From Chrysomallon squamiferum (lineage: Eukaryota > Mollusca > Gastropoda > Neomphalida > Peltospiridae): DNA of 30,000 nt. Position 1 is the first letter of the stretch, and the number at the start of each line of letters is the position of its first letter. A program made the translations under genes and the position numbers. Location: positions 38,604,795 to 38,634,794 of the forward strand of contig CM022665.1 of the NCBI GenBank assembly GCA_012295275.1, read 5' to 3'. Shown piece after piece: positions 8,143 through 19,060 of the stretch. The notes under the pieces are model-generated. The model saw nothing but the letters and a program-made list of their open reading frames with translations. It made no database searches and was not told the DNA's origin.

Positions 8143-8700
8143 GATATATATTTTTTTTTAAAAATAACACAGTAACGTATCTTTGACTTGCTGTCGTGGT
8201 TTTTAGTGCTGGTTTTTTGCTCTCGGGACTGTAAATAACTGAGATACGTGCATTAAAATAACAATGTGTGATGATACGATTTCAGTGGATTGGATAATCC
8301 GAGCATTTAATAATGCTGCAAAGCCAAAACGCCACCATCGCTGTATGTTTACAAATATAAATGTCACCAGAGTCTTTGTAGTTTTTATTTGATTATATGA
8401 AACAGCACATAGTATTGCCAGACATCTCAAACGATTTTGGATTTGCACCTGTGGATGTAATGCAGCTATTTTTAGTTTTCTATGAAAACATTCTGTTTTG
8501 CTTGACTTAGCCAGATTTATATAGAATTTTAAAATTTTATTTTTATTATTGTTATGTAAAAAAATATTCTTGTACGACAATATATATATATTGTATTTTG
8601 TATATTGCAGATAATGCCATGTGGTTTTTAACTGACATTTTATAGTTTTTAAAAAGAGTATGTTTAGTTAAAAACAAGCTGAGATGTAAATAAAGTAATC
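8143..8700 (+). other. Probable 3' UTR of gene B
   Basis: Mixed AT-rich sequence ends at AATAAA 8689-8694, followed by T/GT-rich DNA. This gives a 3' UTR of about 550-570 bp. A 125-codon minus-strand ORF overlaps it but has no recognisable domain and is likely chance. Confidence 0.5.
8689..8694 (+). terminator. Polyadenylation signal candidate of gene B (AATAAA)
   Basis: AATAAA in the context GATGTAAATAAAGTAATC with a GT/T-rich stretch just downstream, the usual layout of a cleavage site. It is the best candidate after the gene B stop. Confidence 0.45.
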
Positions 8701-8877
8701 ATTTGTATAATATGTATATTGCAGATAAAAACGTTTTTATAAAATTTAAATAGCCTTCCAATTTATTATTGACGTTAATTTTCAGTTGGTTAATAACAAA
8801 ACTCTATAAAACCTGAGTCTCCAGGAAATTGCTTCACTTTTATTCGGTTATGCGATGTGATTCTGAAATCTGAACGT
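8701..8877. other. Non-coding flank downstream of gene B
   Basis: Mixed AT-rich sequence. It contains the second copy of a 15-bp direct repeat (8714-8728) whose first copy is at 8600-8614. Confidence 0.5.
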
Positions 8878-8896
8878 AGTAGTAGTAGTAGTAGTA

Positions 8897-8962
<66 letters not shown>
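8878..8962. repeat. (AGT)n-(AAT)n-(ATT)n microsatellite with palindromic centre
   Basis: AGT units, then about 15 AAT units, then about 6 ATT units. The AAT/ATT switch at about 8943 makes a perfect inverted repeat of about 20 bp per arm. Confidence 0.93.
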
Positions 8963-9294
8963 CTGAAACAACTTACTAATTGTGTTTAATTTGGCATGTT
9001 GATTAAACAGATCAACAGAAAACATAATAAAACATTTTTCACACAAAGATAAAAATTTCGTCCATATGGGTGTACGTGGCCGATATGTTAATAAAGGACT
9101 GTTGACAGAATTTTCAACAAACGTAACATTTGTCACGTTCTAAGCTGAAGTATTGTGCGTTTTTCTTTGTCTCTTTTTTCTTTTCCTTCCTCCAGTTATT
9201 TCTACTTTACGTAATCTCCTTAAAGTCATTCACCGTGTTGACGAGGTAACTGAACTTACGTTTTGTGGCCTCTATGCAACAACAACAACAAACG
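8963..9294. other. Non-coding spacer
   Basis: Mixed sequence; a 74-codon ORF beginning at 9153 ends in poly-valine from the AGT repeat and is not supported. Confidence 0.5.
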
Positions 9295-9334
9295 TAGTAG
9301 TAGTAGTAGTGGTAGTAGTAGTAGTAGTAATAAT
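9295..9334. repeat. (AGT)n microsatellite
   Basis: About 13 AGT units with one GGT interruption, passing into AAT. Confidence 0.9.
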
Positions 9335-9402
9335 TACGATGATAATGAGTTCAGAAAATTATTTTATTTTTAATTAATGTAACTTACCACATTCATTCCT
9401 CT

Positions 9403-9554
9403 CATAATAATAATAATAATAATAATTATCTGTCCGTTTTATTTTTATTTTTATTTTGTGTCGTATCATTATTATTATTATATATAATCTAAATTATTAT
9501 TAATAAAATAATTAATTTGTTAATTAAAACAAATCAAAATGAATTGAAAAGAAC

Positions 9555-9585
<31 letters not shown>

Positions 9586-9600
9586 TATAATTAATAGAAT
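9403..9600. repeat. AAT and (TA)n repeats in AT-rich DNA
   Basis: Short AAT (about 9406-9426) and ATT arrays, then (TA)n at about 9555-9589. Confidence 0.85.
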
Positions 9601-9734
9601 AAATAATACAATAAAACGACATGAAATAACAAATATAAACAAAAAAATAAAACACCCCTCCAAAACGAGAGCCCTACCGAAAAGCTACACAAGAGAAACA
9701 ATAATAACTAAACAACAAAACAAAAACAATAACT

Positions 9735-9853
9735 ATAAATAAATAAACAAATAAACAAACAAACAAACAAACAAACAAACAAACAAACAAACAAACAAAC
9801 AAACAAACAAACAAACAAATAAATAAATAAAAAATAAATAAAAAATAAATAAA
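9735..9853. repeat. (AAAC)n array flanked by (AAAT)n
   Basis: About 17 AAAC units run between AAAT units on both sides, ending at the start of dispersed repeat copy 2. AAAC inside AAAT suggests expansion of a T-to-C variant unit. Confidence 0.93.
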
Positions 9854-9997
9854 ATCGACACTTATAATAACAAAATAACTAATTAATAAATTAAATTAAA
9901 TAAAAAGAACATATGGCTGAAAAAGTATTTAAAAAAAAAAAAAACGAAAAACCAAAAAAAAAAAAAAATACGTGCTGAGGTGTCGTTAACCAAATCC
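9854..9997. repeat. Dispersed repeat copy 2 with GAGGTGTCGTTAA tail
   Basis: The first 70 bp match 7095-7167. After A-rich DNA comes GCTGAGGTGTCGTTAACCAAAT (9973-9994 region), which is nearly repeated at 22201-22223 as GTTGAGGTGTTGTTAAACAAAT. Word order (ATGGCTGAA, then GAGGTGTYGTTAA) is the same at both places. I infer remnants of one interspersed element, possibly a SINE or LINE tail. Confidence 0.55.
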
Positions 9998-10017
9998 TTT
10001 TTTTTTTTTTTTTTTTT
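9998..10017. repeat. Poly-T tract
   Basis: About 20 T, directly after the dispersed-repeat tail. Confidence 0.9.
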
Positions 10018-10370
10018 CCGCACCAAGTGCAGTTTTACGCTGACGTCAAAAAGTTACTTCATATTCTCTTCTAGAGGCATTTCTGGACCAGTCTGGACAC
10101 TGAAATTCTTGGACACTGCTCGTTGCCAATTTCCGGAAACAATTGGTCATTCTCGTAACAAAGAGAATCAACGTCAGAGCAAGTTTTTGAGAATTTTTCT
10201 CCTCCACAAAGAAATTCTGACTCATCCTCGGCGTTAGTCACGGGGACTCAATAATGGAGCGGGCAGGGGAGGGGGTATGATCCCATGAATATGATTTCAT
10301 GAGGACAAACAATGAACGATTAGTTCAATGATGGGTTTAATTTGACAAAGGGCAGCTGAGAATTTGGTCC
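10018..10370. promoter_or_regulatory. Candidate regulatory island 1
   Basis: Non-repetitive, more GC-balanced sequence. It holds a perfect CRE TGACGTCA (10041-10048), an AP-1 site TGACTCA (10218-10224) and CCAATT. A G-rich patch lies at about 10258-10276. An 85-codon ORF crosses it but has no domain. Regulatory role is inferred. Confidence 0.3.
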
Positions 10371-10391
10371 GAGTAACTTTTTTTTTTCATC

Positions 10392-10425
<34 letters not shown>

Positions 10426-10570
10426 CTTCAAAATTACCCCAGGGAAGAGGCGCGCAAAACAAGTGGACGTGTTATTAAAAAGAGTTTAATAAAAATGCAT
10501 GCACGTGTGCACGCACTTACATATGTTGTCTAATTCATGTTTTTTTTTTTTTTTTTTTTTTTTTAAATTG
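10371..10570. repeat. Cluster of poly-T tracts
   Basis: Long T runs at about 10378-10388, 10398-10425 and 10540-10564 surround a short unique patch with CACGTG (10502-10507). Confidence 0.85.
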
Positions 10571-11682
10571 TGGAAAGTTTTTAATGAATATTTCATGTAT
10601 ACATGCGTCGTAGTGTTTTACTTTTTTTGTATTTTTATTTGGCTTTTGCATTAACAATCGAACATCACAAATACACTGAATAATGTTGATTTATTTTAAC
10701 TATTATACAGTTATTCCAGGTGTATTTCGGTATTTTTATTTCGAATTTAATTAAACAAATAAATCTGCACATATTACATAAGTAAGCTCATTTTTTTACA
10801 TCTGCATTCTTTAGTGTTATTAATTATCATTTCATATTTACATCAGCAAAAACAGTTTATTAGTCCGATAGTAGACATTTGTTTAACTGAAAATTTAAAA
10901 CTACATCAGAAACAAATTTCAGAATTTTATCCTTAACGATCGCATACACACCCAGTTACATACAAATAAACATCAAAAGTTTTCAAAGAAATAACAAGCA
11001 AAAAGATGTTAAAAACGGCAAAAAATAAACAAAGGAGCTTAAAAACACATTTATTTTTAATTTAGTGATAAATAATTTGATTATTTTTTCTTTATTTTAT
11101 AAATAGAATACAGAAACTTATTCGTAGCATTGAATTAATAAAGTGATAAAAATATTAAACGTAAAAGAAATTAAATACATGAGACTCAGTATTTTGTTTA
11201 GTCGTTTAAGAAATATAGCTTATAATTCTTCTGTTACGATTTCGTTATATTAATACTTATTTATTTATGTATACAAGTAAAAGATATTGTTTTCTTTAAA
11301 AAAAAAAAAATAATAAAAAAAAAAATGAATGAATAAATAATAATTATTATAGCAAATTATTAAAAAATAAATAAGTGTGAGAGAGAATAACTTTGAATTT
11401 ACGTATATAATTTTTTGTATCATGAAATTATTAATTTACAAAAGTTTATTAATTTAATTATTAAAAGAACATACTTTGATATGAATATATAAATGTATAT
11501 TATCTTTTTTCCTTTAAGTTTTTCTTTTCTTCTAACATATTTAATTTAAAATATTTTACTATCGCTAATATTGCTGCTATCATTATTACTATTTCATTTA
11601 CTACTATTTTTGTTTCATCTATTGTTATAATAATAACTGTTTTTATAACAACAGCAACAACAACATCAATTTATTGCCATCA
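10571..11682. other. AT-rich gene-free stretch
   Basis: Very AT-rich mixed DNA with short poly-A and AAAT patches (about 11297-11340). No ORF, RNA gene or motif cluster is supported. Confidence 0.65.
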
Positions 11683-11706
11683 ATAATAATAATAATAATC
11701 ATAATA

Positions 11707-11772
<66 letters not shown>
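11683..11772. repeat. (AAT)n microsatellite
   Basis: About 28 AAT units with two small interruptions near 11700. The minus-strand poly-tyrosine ORF is its translation. Confidence 0.95.
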
Positions 11773-11774
<2 letters not shown>

Positions 11775-11939
11775 ACACAATAGTAAAATGACAATATCAG
11801 CAACAATAACGACAACGACGATAAAAAAATAAAAAATAAAATTCTCAAAAGGACAGAAATAAAACTGAAATAAAAACCATTCCTGTTGTCATGAATTAAA
11901 TTTTGTTCTAAATAAATGACACTTCTCTCATAAGATGAC

Positions 11940-12075
11940 AAACGTTGTCGACCATTGAGAAGAAAAATTTCGTTGATGAGTCACTAGAAATGAAAAGTGA
12001 CAGCAATCAATTAATCACGAAACTAACAAATCACTTTATTCCGGACCCTGACCATCAAAGTGTGTCTGTGTTACT
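11940..12075. promoter_or_regulatory. Candidate regulatory island 2
   Basis: A short patch of complex sequence between two AAT/ATT arrays has TGAGTCA (11977-11983) and AATTAATCA homeodomain-like sequence (about 12010). Regulatory role is inferred. Confidence 0.25.
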
Positions 12076-12122
12076 TTGTTTCAAAGTCAACTGCTGACAT
12101 TTTTTTTTTGTGTTTCGCTCCG

Positions 12123-12124
<2 letters not shown>

Positions 12125-12194
<70 letters not shown>

Positions 12195-12212
12195 TATTTA
12201 TTTATTATTATT
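12125..12212. repeat. (ATT)n microsatellite passing into ATTT
   Basis: About 23 ATT units. Together with the opposite-orientation AAT array at 11683-11772, it forms an inverted pair with a loop of about 350 bp enclosing island 2. Confidence 0.95.
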
Positions 12213-13149
12213 TAAATTTTTTTCTTTTATAGAATTTTTAGATCACCATATTAAATGGTTATAATTTATATTATTGTTGCAATTTATTCATTTATTTTAT
12301 TTTATTTTATTATTTATTTATTTATTTATTTTTATTTATTCGCTTCTATTATATTATATTTTAGTCAGTTCTAACACAGTGCCATTAGTATAAGTTTCAC
12401 TTTTTTGTTGTGATTATTATTATTATTATTATTATTTAATTCTCATCTTTTCACTATTGTTCTCTGGTGGTTATTAATTATCTGTTGTTGTGATAGGTCA
12501 GACGCAATTTATTACAACTTGTCACAGAAATACATTTGTGTCAGCTGGTATGTTTGAAAACAAGGAAACTAAATGTTTACAGGACCTTTCGATGAAACGA
12601 GAAAATAGTAAACAAAAACAGCAAGAGCAGATTCTTTTGTTTAAGCGATGAGTAATTTTTATTGTTTTTGTTTTGAAGTATTGTTGTTTACTTCTGTCTG
12701 GGCTGAGTAATGATAACTTTAAAAAAGAAAATAATGCTGCAGTTACTTATTTTCAGTTGTTTTCTTTCCCCTTCTAACTGATTAGAAATGTTAATAATGT
12801 TCATATAACAAAAATGAATAAGCAGTAATATTACATAGTCGTATATAACTTTTTGAAGTTATTCTAAGTCTCATAATATTTAATGTACCTGTACCGAGTT
12901 CAGAGGTTCAACATGATGCGTCATGACTGCAATGTATTAACAGCTAAGGATTTTTAAATAAATAACGTTATGCTAGTTTTTATTTGCTATGCATATATTT
13001 GAATCCAGAGAGCTAAATCTAAAAAAAAATTTTTTTATTTTTTTTCACGTATGCATTTATCGAGGTTTTTGTATGCCTACATGCGTGCATACACATACGT
13101 AAATGAATATGTAATGACGTGCGTGTCAGATTTTTAGTGTTCGTGCACT
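12213..13149. other. Gene-free AT-rich stretch with ATTT/TTTTA and ATT repeats
   Basis: ATTT/TTTTA repeats (about 12290-12340) and a short ATT array (about 12413-12436), then mixed sequence to 13149. No gene is supported. Confidence 0.6.
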
Positions 13150-13345
13150 TTGATACTTGTCATCCATGACATTGCATTTATAGTTTTCAGCGGACCGTGG
13201 CAATCGAAACGGAAAGAGTTATTCCCCTTGGAACGTCTGTTCGGCTCAAAGCGATTACCTGAGTCATTCCAGGTACACGTGGCAGTTGAGTGGATGATTA
13301 AAGATAATGACACATTTATAATTCACACGTCATTGCAGTGAGAAA
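13150..13345. promoter_or_regulatory. Candidate regulatory island 3
   Basis: Complex sequence with AP-1 TGAGTCA (13260-13266) and E-box CACGTG (13276-13281) separated by only nine bases, plus GATTA and TTTATAATT words. The 63-codon ORF lacks any recognisable domain. Regulatory role is inferred. Confidence 0.33.
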
Positions 13346-13389
13346 TTTTCTCCTCAACTGTTTTCTCACGCTCATATATTTATTGTACT

Positions 13390-13718
13390 GTGTGTGTATG
13401 AATGTGCTTGCTTGTTTGCATGTGCCTGTGTGTGTGTGTGTGTGTGTATGTGTGTGTATGTGAAAATGAGTGTCTGTATTTAAGTGTGTACACTGTATAT
13501 ATGTCACGTATATGAATATATGTGTGCATGTATGTATGTACGTGTGTGTGTATATTTTATTGTATATATATATATGTATTAATGTATGTATGTATGTATA
13601 GATGTATATATGTCGCGTATCCTATATATGAATATATGTGTGCATATATGCATGTACGAGTGTGTGTATATATTTTAATGTATATATATGTATTAATGTA
13701 TGTATGTATGTATCTGTG
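13390..13718. repeat. GT/ATGT/TA repeats with two-copy duplication
   Basis: A GT run (about 13429-13447) precedes two related copies, about 13497-13606 and 13607-13718. Both have TATATGTCRCGTAT, then GAATATATGTGTGCAT, then GTATTAATGTATGTATG. The offset is 110-116 bp. This is a short tandem duplication inside an ATGT-rich zone. Confidence 0.85.
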
Positions 13719-14208
13719 AAGAGAATATGGATTTCAGAAAACAAAAAATTATAATAAAAACAAAATAAAAAATACAAATTAAAAAACAAAGCCATTGGCC
13801 TGGAATATAGTTATCATAGTTATAATATTTATAAACATCGATACCGAACTTTCAATAATGCGTTGATTTGTATTTTATCTTTTCATTAACTGATCAGGTT
13901 TTGCCTGATGGTAGAAACAAGCCTGCATTATCACGTTATGTGCAACGTAATACTACCACTGCAATTACCCACGTTCAGTGGTTTCGAGGAAATGAATTTT
14001 GCGATAAATGATCTTGTTATTAGAAAGATCGATGCAATTATTAGAAATCGATATAATTATCGGAAAGATCCGTAACACTAATGTATTTTTAAACGGAGGC
14101 CTGTATTTACTGTAAACAGGAAATCAAGATTTTTGGTTATTATCTGGGATAATACGACAAATAGGCGCTAACATATTGTTTTGTTGTTTTTTGTTTGGTT
14201 TTTTAGCT

Positions 14209-14211
<3 letters not shown>
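13719..14211. other. Gene-free spacer
   Basis: Mixed sequence; several ATCGAT and TTATYRGAAA words recur around 14010-14070 (TTAGAAAGATCGATG, TTAGAAATCGATAT, TATCGGAAAGATCCG), suggesting a small decayed repeat. No gene is supported. Confidence 0.5.

Positions 14212-14270
<59 letters not shown>
14212..14270. repeat. (GA)n microsatellite
   Basis: About 29 pure GA units, first of three consecutive GA/CT arrays in alternating orientation. Confidence 0.97.
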
Positions 14271-14274
<4 letters not shown>

Positions 14275-14388
14275 ATAAGTAAATTTATTTTCAGCAATGT
14301 ATCTCAATTAGAATATATCTCCATGTTGTTTGACTTTATACCTTGTAACCATGTTGTTACGTACTTTATACTTAAAAACAATTCTTGG

Positions 14389-14639
<251 letters not shown>

Positions 14640-14950
14640 GGGGAGCAACATCAATGACGTGGCACATACAACGACGTTGCAGCGTGAATGGCGGTCAAAA
14701 CGAAGACTCGACAGCTGGGGGTTATGAGTGGCCGATCACAGCGGCTCTCCCAGCTGGCATATCGCGTCTTGATCCTAGGATCAAAGTCGCATGCCTCCGT
14801 CCAGTTGGCCCACTTTTCTCTGACTCATTTTTCAATTACCGCATTAATTAGATGAGTGTTGAAATCAACTGAAAATTGTCATTTTCCGCATTCTGAACAC
14901 ATCACGTGACAATGACAATTCGGCGACGTTAATTATGACTCGGTACTACA
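14640..14950. promoter_or_regulatory. Candidate regulatory island 4 with 16-bp palindrome
   Basis: GC-balanced, complex DNA. It contains the perfect palindrome TTGATCCTAGGATCAA (14769-14784), which overlaps a TCF/LEF-like ATCAAAG, then TGACTCA (14821-14827), the homeodomain core ATTAATTAG (about 14843-14851) and CACGTG (14903-14908). An ORF crosses part of it, but it comes out of a CT repeat and shows no domain. This is one of the strongest island candidates. Confidence 0.38.
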
Positions 14951-14958
14951 CTCTCTGT

Positions 14959-14961
<3 letters not shown>

Positions 14962-15039
<78 letters not shown>
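14962..15039. repeat. (GA)n microsatellite
   Basis: About 39 pure GA units. Confidence 0.97.
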
Positions 15040-15042
<3 letters not shown>

Positions 15043-15827
15043 AGTGTCCTGTCATTTTAAAAAAAAGTAATGCTTAGAAGAACTTATTCGAGCAAAGGGT
15101 CGTGTTACGTTGATTGATAAAACAAATAAAGAAATAATTACATTTTGGGCCTTGTCTCATTTCTCAAATTGTCTTAAATAACAATAAAAATTAATGAACT
15201 TTGTAACACTTATCAAAAAATAAAGAACAAAATTAATAATACGCATTTATTTATTTATTTATTTATTTATTTATTTCATTATCTTATTAACACAAGGTGG
15301 TAAATAAGCGTATTACTCATTTTGTTTAATTACTGAGTTTAGCGATACATAATTGCTAATCTCACCTTACACCACACACAAAAAAACAAAAAAACAAAAA
15401 AATCTATAAGCATAAATATACATCACAATGATTTTCTAAAAACTTCGTCCAAAGAATTTGAATATTAATGGACGCTAACAACTGATGTGTCTAATAACAT
15501 TTTATTGCATTAATTCACACACACGTACGTGGGTACGGACATACATACTTACATAAGCACATATATATACATAAAAACAAATGCATAACTATATATATAT
15601 GCGTACACATATATACATACATACGTACATACGTATTTACTTCAAACAGATGGACTAGATCCTAAGTGTTTATTAGAAGCTAATAACCTGCAAATGTAAA
15701 ACATTTTCCATAAGTGAAATATTTTATAAGAATAAAAAATAGGAAAAAAAAAAGAAGATGAAGAAATAAAAAAAGCCTTCTCCAACCACTAATGCATCAA
15801 AAGTGAATGATTCCTTACAATTACATA

Positions 15828-15828
<1 letters not shown>
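15040..15828. other. Gene-free stretch with TTTA and ATAC repeats
   Basis: (TTTA)n at about 15246-15278, then ATAC/TA-rich DNA at about 15530-15640. No gene is supported. Confidence 0.6.

Positions 15829-15867
<39 letters not shown>
15829..15867. repeat. Poly-A tract, 39 bases
   Basis: An uninterrupted A run between mixed sequences. No element with a retroposon-like body is recognisable next to it. Confidence 0.9.
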
Positions 15868-15869
<2 letters not shown>

Positions 15870-16840
15870 GGCAAACTGTCGTAGTGAACGACAAAGATAA
15901 ACGTTATTGGCTTTCCAGGAATTTTTATAGAAATTCGAAGAGTGCATATTGTCGTGGCTCTTATGCCAATATAATATAACCATTAAGTTATTGTACCAAC
16001 GCTTTACAAACAGCAATCGTTGGCTGTACACATCGTATTAGCCTCAAACATGACCACTTAAACGTTGCTGTTGACGTCGTTGATAGAATGCAGGCTGCGA
16101 TGTTCTGGTTTTGGGAAACAGTGTGTCACGAAGCGTTTACAAGAATAAAAAAAAAAAACCCACTTCACTGATGGTTTGTTTAATGGACTTTTAAAAAAAA
16201 TAAAAAAGGCGAAGGTTTACAGTGCTGTGGTGATCTGATTAGTAAAATGGAATGTCAACGTAGTTTGCGATGGATTCCTTGTAGTGTGACGTTCATAATG
16301 AAGTTACAGAGATTATATGTTTATCATAATCGCTAATCGTAATCCGTTTTGTTGTTTATAAAAATAATCCACGAATTAATGTGTAGTGAATTATTTTTTC
16401 TCTGCAACGTTTATATAAATATTTAATAATAATAATAATAATAATAAACAAAAATGATGATGATGATGATGATGATGAAAATGTGATGATAATTATTATA
16501 ATAAATAAATAAATATATAAGAAGACAGTTAATTTTAATAATAATCGTATTCTTTATTGTTCAACTGAATTAGAAATACATGTAGACTATGATTTAATAT
16601 ATTACTTGATGACAGACAAAATGAACATATAAAACTTTTCACTGCGTGGTCACCCCGTCCTTCCCTATCTTTTCTTTGATTATCATTTTATTTTTATATT
16701 TCAGTTTTTAAAATTATTTTATTAACTTTTCTATAATTCCCTTTTATTTCGAAAATCCATTACCGTCATGAAATATTAATCACGGCATTACTAAAATATT
16801 CTTCTTGATTTGGCAGTTTATTTCTCAAAATTCCTGAACA
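15868..16840. other. Gene-free stretch with AAT and ATG repeats
   Basis: Mixed sequence with (AAT)n (about 16424-16445), (ATG)n (about 16454-16478) and AAAT units. A complex patch at about 16030-16130 lacks clear motifs. No gene is supported. Confidence 0.6.
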
Positions 16841-17250
16841 GTTGACAAAGGCTGTTTTTACCGATGACATCATTGACAGGAAACTCTGAAAAGTTCACGC
16901 AAACTGGATCAGTAAGTGACACCAACTGCAAAACAACACAGTTCCTCAAATTACTTCATTCTGCGAGACAGCTTGTCCATTGGTCATTACGTTAAGGAAT
17001 CCCAGGCAACTGTTTTCTTCTTCTTCTTCTTCTTCGTTTTTTTTTTTTCCCTCCTTTTCCCCCCTGCGAATCCCATTCATGATTAATGCCATGCAAATGG
17101 AGAAGCACTGCTATTGTTTTGCGCTAATTGTGGTAATTTGACACAAGTTGAGTCATAAAAGAAAATTGACCGCCACTATGCGAGTTTCGAACGAAGTTCA
17201 CTGCTCTTAGGCATAGATGACTAATGGTGCAGCGCCATCTTAACGCAGAT
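16841..17250. promoter_or_regulatory. Candidate regulatory island 5 with POU octamer
   Basis: Complex sequence interrupted by a short CTT/poly-T patch (about 17017-17060). It holds ATTAATG followed by a perfect octamer ATGCAAAT (17091-17098), a Sox-like ATTGTTTT, CTAATTG, GTAATTTG and AP-1 TGAGTCA (17149-17155) within about 75 bp. Dense homeodomain, POU and Sox-type words are typical of developmental enhancers; the role is inferred. Confidence 0.38.
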
Positions 17251-17712
17251 TTTAAAAATTATTTTATTGCTGTTTCCTTGAGAAAGGTCGTTCACCCAGT
17301 GCTGAATAAAATTATAGTTCTTCTTCTCTGATTGTTGTAGTTTTTCTTCATATTTACTACTGCTACTACTGCTACACCGACTGCTACACCTACCATTGTT
17401 ATCATCACCAACTCCACAACCACCACAACAGCAACAACAACGCTACAGCTATTACTATTACTGCAATTACTACATATATCTCTAATACTATTATCAATAA
17501 TAATAATAATAATGATGATGATGATGATGATGATGTCGATGATTATATATAAATAAAAACAATTTCTCATTACTCGCTGACGTCATTCTGTTTCTCTTTT
17601 TTCCTTCCTAATTTTTTTACTCATTCATTCTTTCTTTCTAAATAAATACATTTTGATGATCTTATCGTTCCATTCAATTTCCATAACAAGGTTTATGTTA
17701 TCATAATTACTA

Positions 17713-17743
<31 letters not shown>

Positions 17744-18030
17744 TTCTTATTCTCTCTCTCAATAAAGAGACAAACAATTTTTTTCCCCCTTTTTTCATTT
17801 TTTTCTCTGTCTATATTTACCTGTACATATATATATATATATATATATAAAACCAGAAAACTAACACCTGAATACAGCAATATAAGAACATTTTAATCTA
17901 TCTTTTCATTCACTGAAATCAATTATTAACCCTCCTGTGTTTTGTTAGATATCTAAAAAACGATGTTAAATAATGGAAAATAAATCAACAACAACAACAA
18001 CAACAACAACAACAGCAATACACTTTTAAT
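17251..18030. other. Gene-free stretch with triplet and tetranucleotide repeats
   Basis: CTA/CAA triplet mix (about 17350-17470), AAT/ATG repeats (about 17499-17533), a CRE TGACGTCA (17578-17585), (TGTC)n (about 17713-17739), (TA)n (about 17827-17848) and (ACA)n (about 17987-18013). No gene. Confidence 0.7.
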
Positions 18031-18413
18031 AAATTCTCTGGTTTCGAATGCCAGTGATTCATTCACGCGATATCATTGCAAACAACTGAACACTGAGCTA
18101 GCTGGCTGCAACGAAACCCCGCTGAAGACACGCAAGGTGAAAATCTCCATACAACGAGCTGTCTATTAATTTACAAAACAAAACAGTTACTGCCACTGTG
18201 AATGTAATTAATACACGACGTTTTGTCGGGTGTCACAGAGAAAACAGAAATTAAAGTAGAATCGTATAAAGAAAAATGAAATGCGCGATGCGAGAGTGCT
18301 GCGGGTGAGACTGTAGTTCTTTAGAAAGGTGTCGTGGTAAATTGAAATTTGTTATGGATCACGAACCTTGAAAAATGAAAAGCAATATGTGTATGTGAGG
18401 TAGACTGTAATTG
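18031..18413. promoter_or_regulatory. Candidate regulatory island 6
   Basis: Complex, less AT-rich DNA with GAGCTAGCTGGCTGC and GCGCGATGCGAGAG words, but without the AP-1 or E-box motifs of other islands. No ORF is supported. Weak candidate, based on composition only. Confidence 0.2.

Positions 18414-18449
<36 letters not shown>
18414..18449. repeat. Poly-A tract, about 36 bases
   Basis: A pure A run following unique sequence. Confidence 0.9.
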
Positions 18450-18453
<4 letters not shown>

Positions 18454-18554
18454 CAAAATATTTTGGTTCAGAGTTGAAGAAAGCAAATGAACAAATAAAT
18501 ATATTATTATAGTAGTTTGCTAATCCAGTTATGCATGTAAAAATGAGAAATAAA

Positions 18555-18655
18555 TTTACAATAAAATAAAATAAGATAAAGTAGAATAAATAAAAATAAA
18601 ATAAAATAAAATAAAATAAAATAAAAGTAAAGTAAACTAAAGTAAAATAAACAAA

Positions 18656-18698
<43 letters not shown>

Positions 18699-18755
18699 AT
18701 GAAATAATAATAATAATAATAATTATAATAATAATAATGATGATGATGATGACAA
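18555..18755. repeat. (AAAAT)n, (AAAT)n, (AAT)n and (ATG)n block
   Basis: Pentanucleotide AAAAT (about 18559-18626), tetranucleotide AAAT (about 18650-18701), trinucleotide AAT (about 18706-18738) and ATG (about 18737-18752) follow one another. The motif length falls stepwise along the block. Confidence 0.92.
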
Positions 18756-19060
18756 TAATGCTACTGATGATAATAGTAATAATATCATTTAGAAAGAACA
18801 TTTTGTTTAATAAGTTAGTAATATGAAAAAGCTTCTTGAACAATTTCAATCCATAATTAGACAAATTTCAGTTTCGTATGAAAATTACCAAAGACAAATG
18901 CATTTCACAAAAAATCATAAAACAAAATCTAAACATTTATCCTTTATAAGCATTATTATTATATATATACATTTTCAAACAGTACTGCTTATACTAATAT
19001 CTTTTAATTCGTTAGTGTGTTGGGTATTTTTTTTTTTTTATCTTCTATAATCAAGCAAGC
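18756..19060. other. AT-rich non-coding spacer
   Basis: Mixed sequence; a 75-codon ORF at 18823 has no recognisable feature and ends in poly-F from a T run. Confidence 0.5.

Noticed and set aside
8203-8580. 125-codon minus-strand ORF antisense to the gene B 3' UTR
   Set aside because: Not low complexity, but no recognisable domain, and it overlaps the probable 3' UTR with no promoter or acceptor. Chance is the simplest explanation.
9739-9835. (AAAC)n considered as CRISPR-like or satellite array
   Set aside because: There are no spacers and the unit is four bases; it is a plain microsatellite in a eukaryotic context.
13150-13341. 63-codon ORF over island 3
   Set aside because: No domain or initiation context; the motif content suits a regulatory element better.
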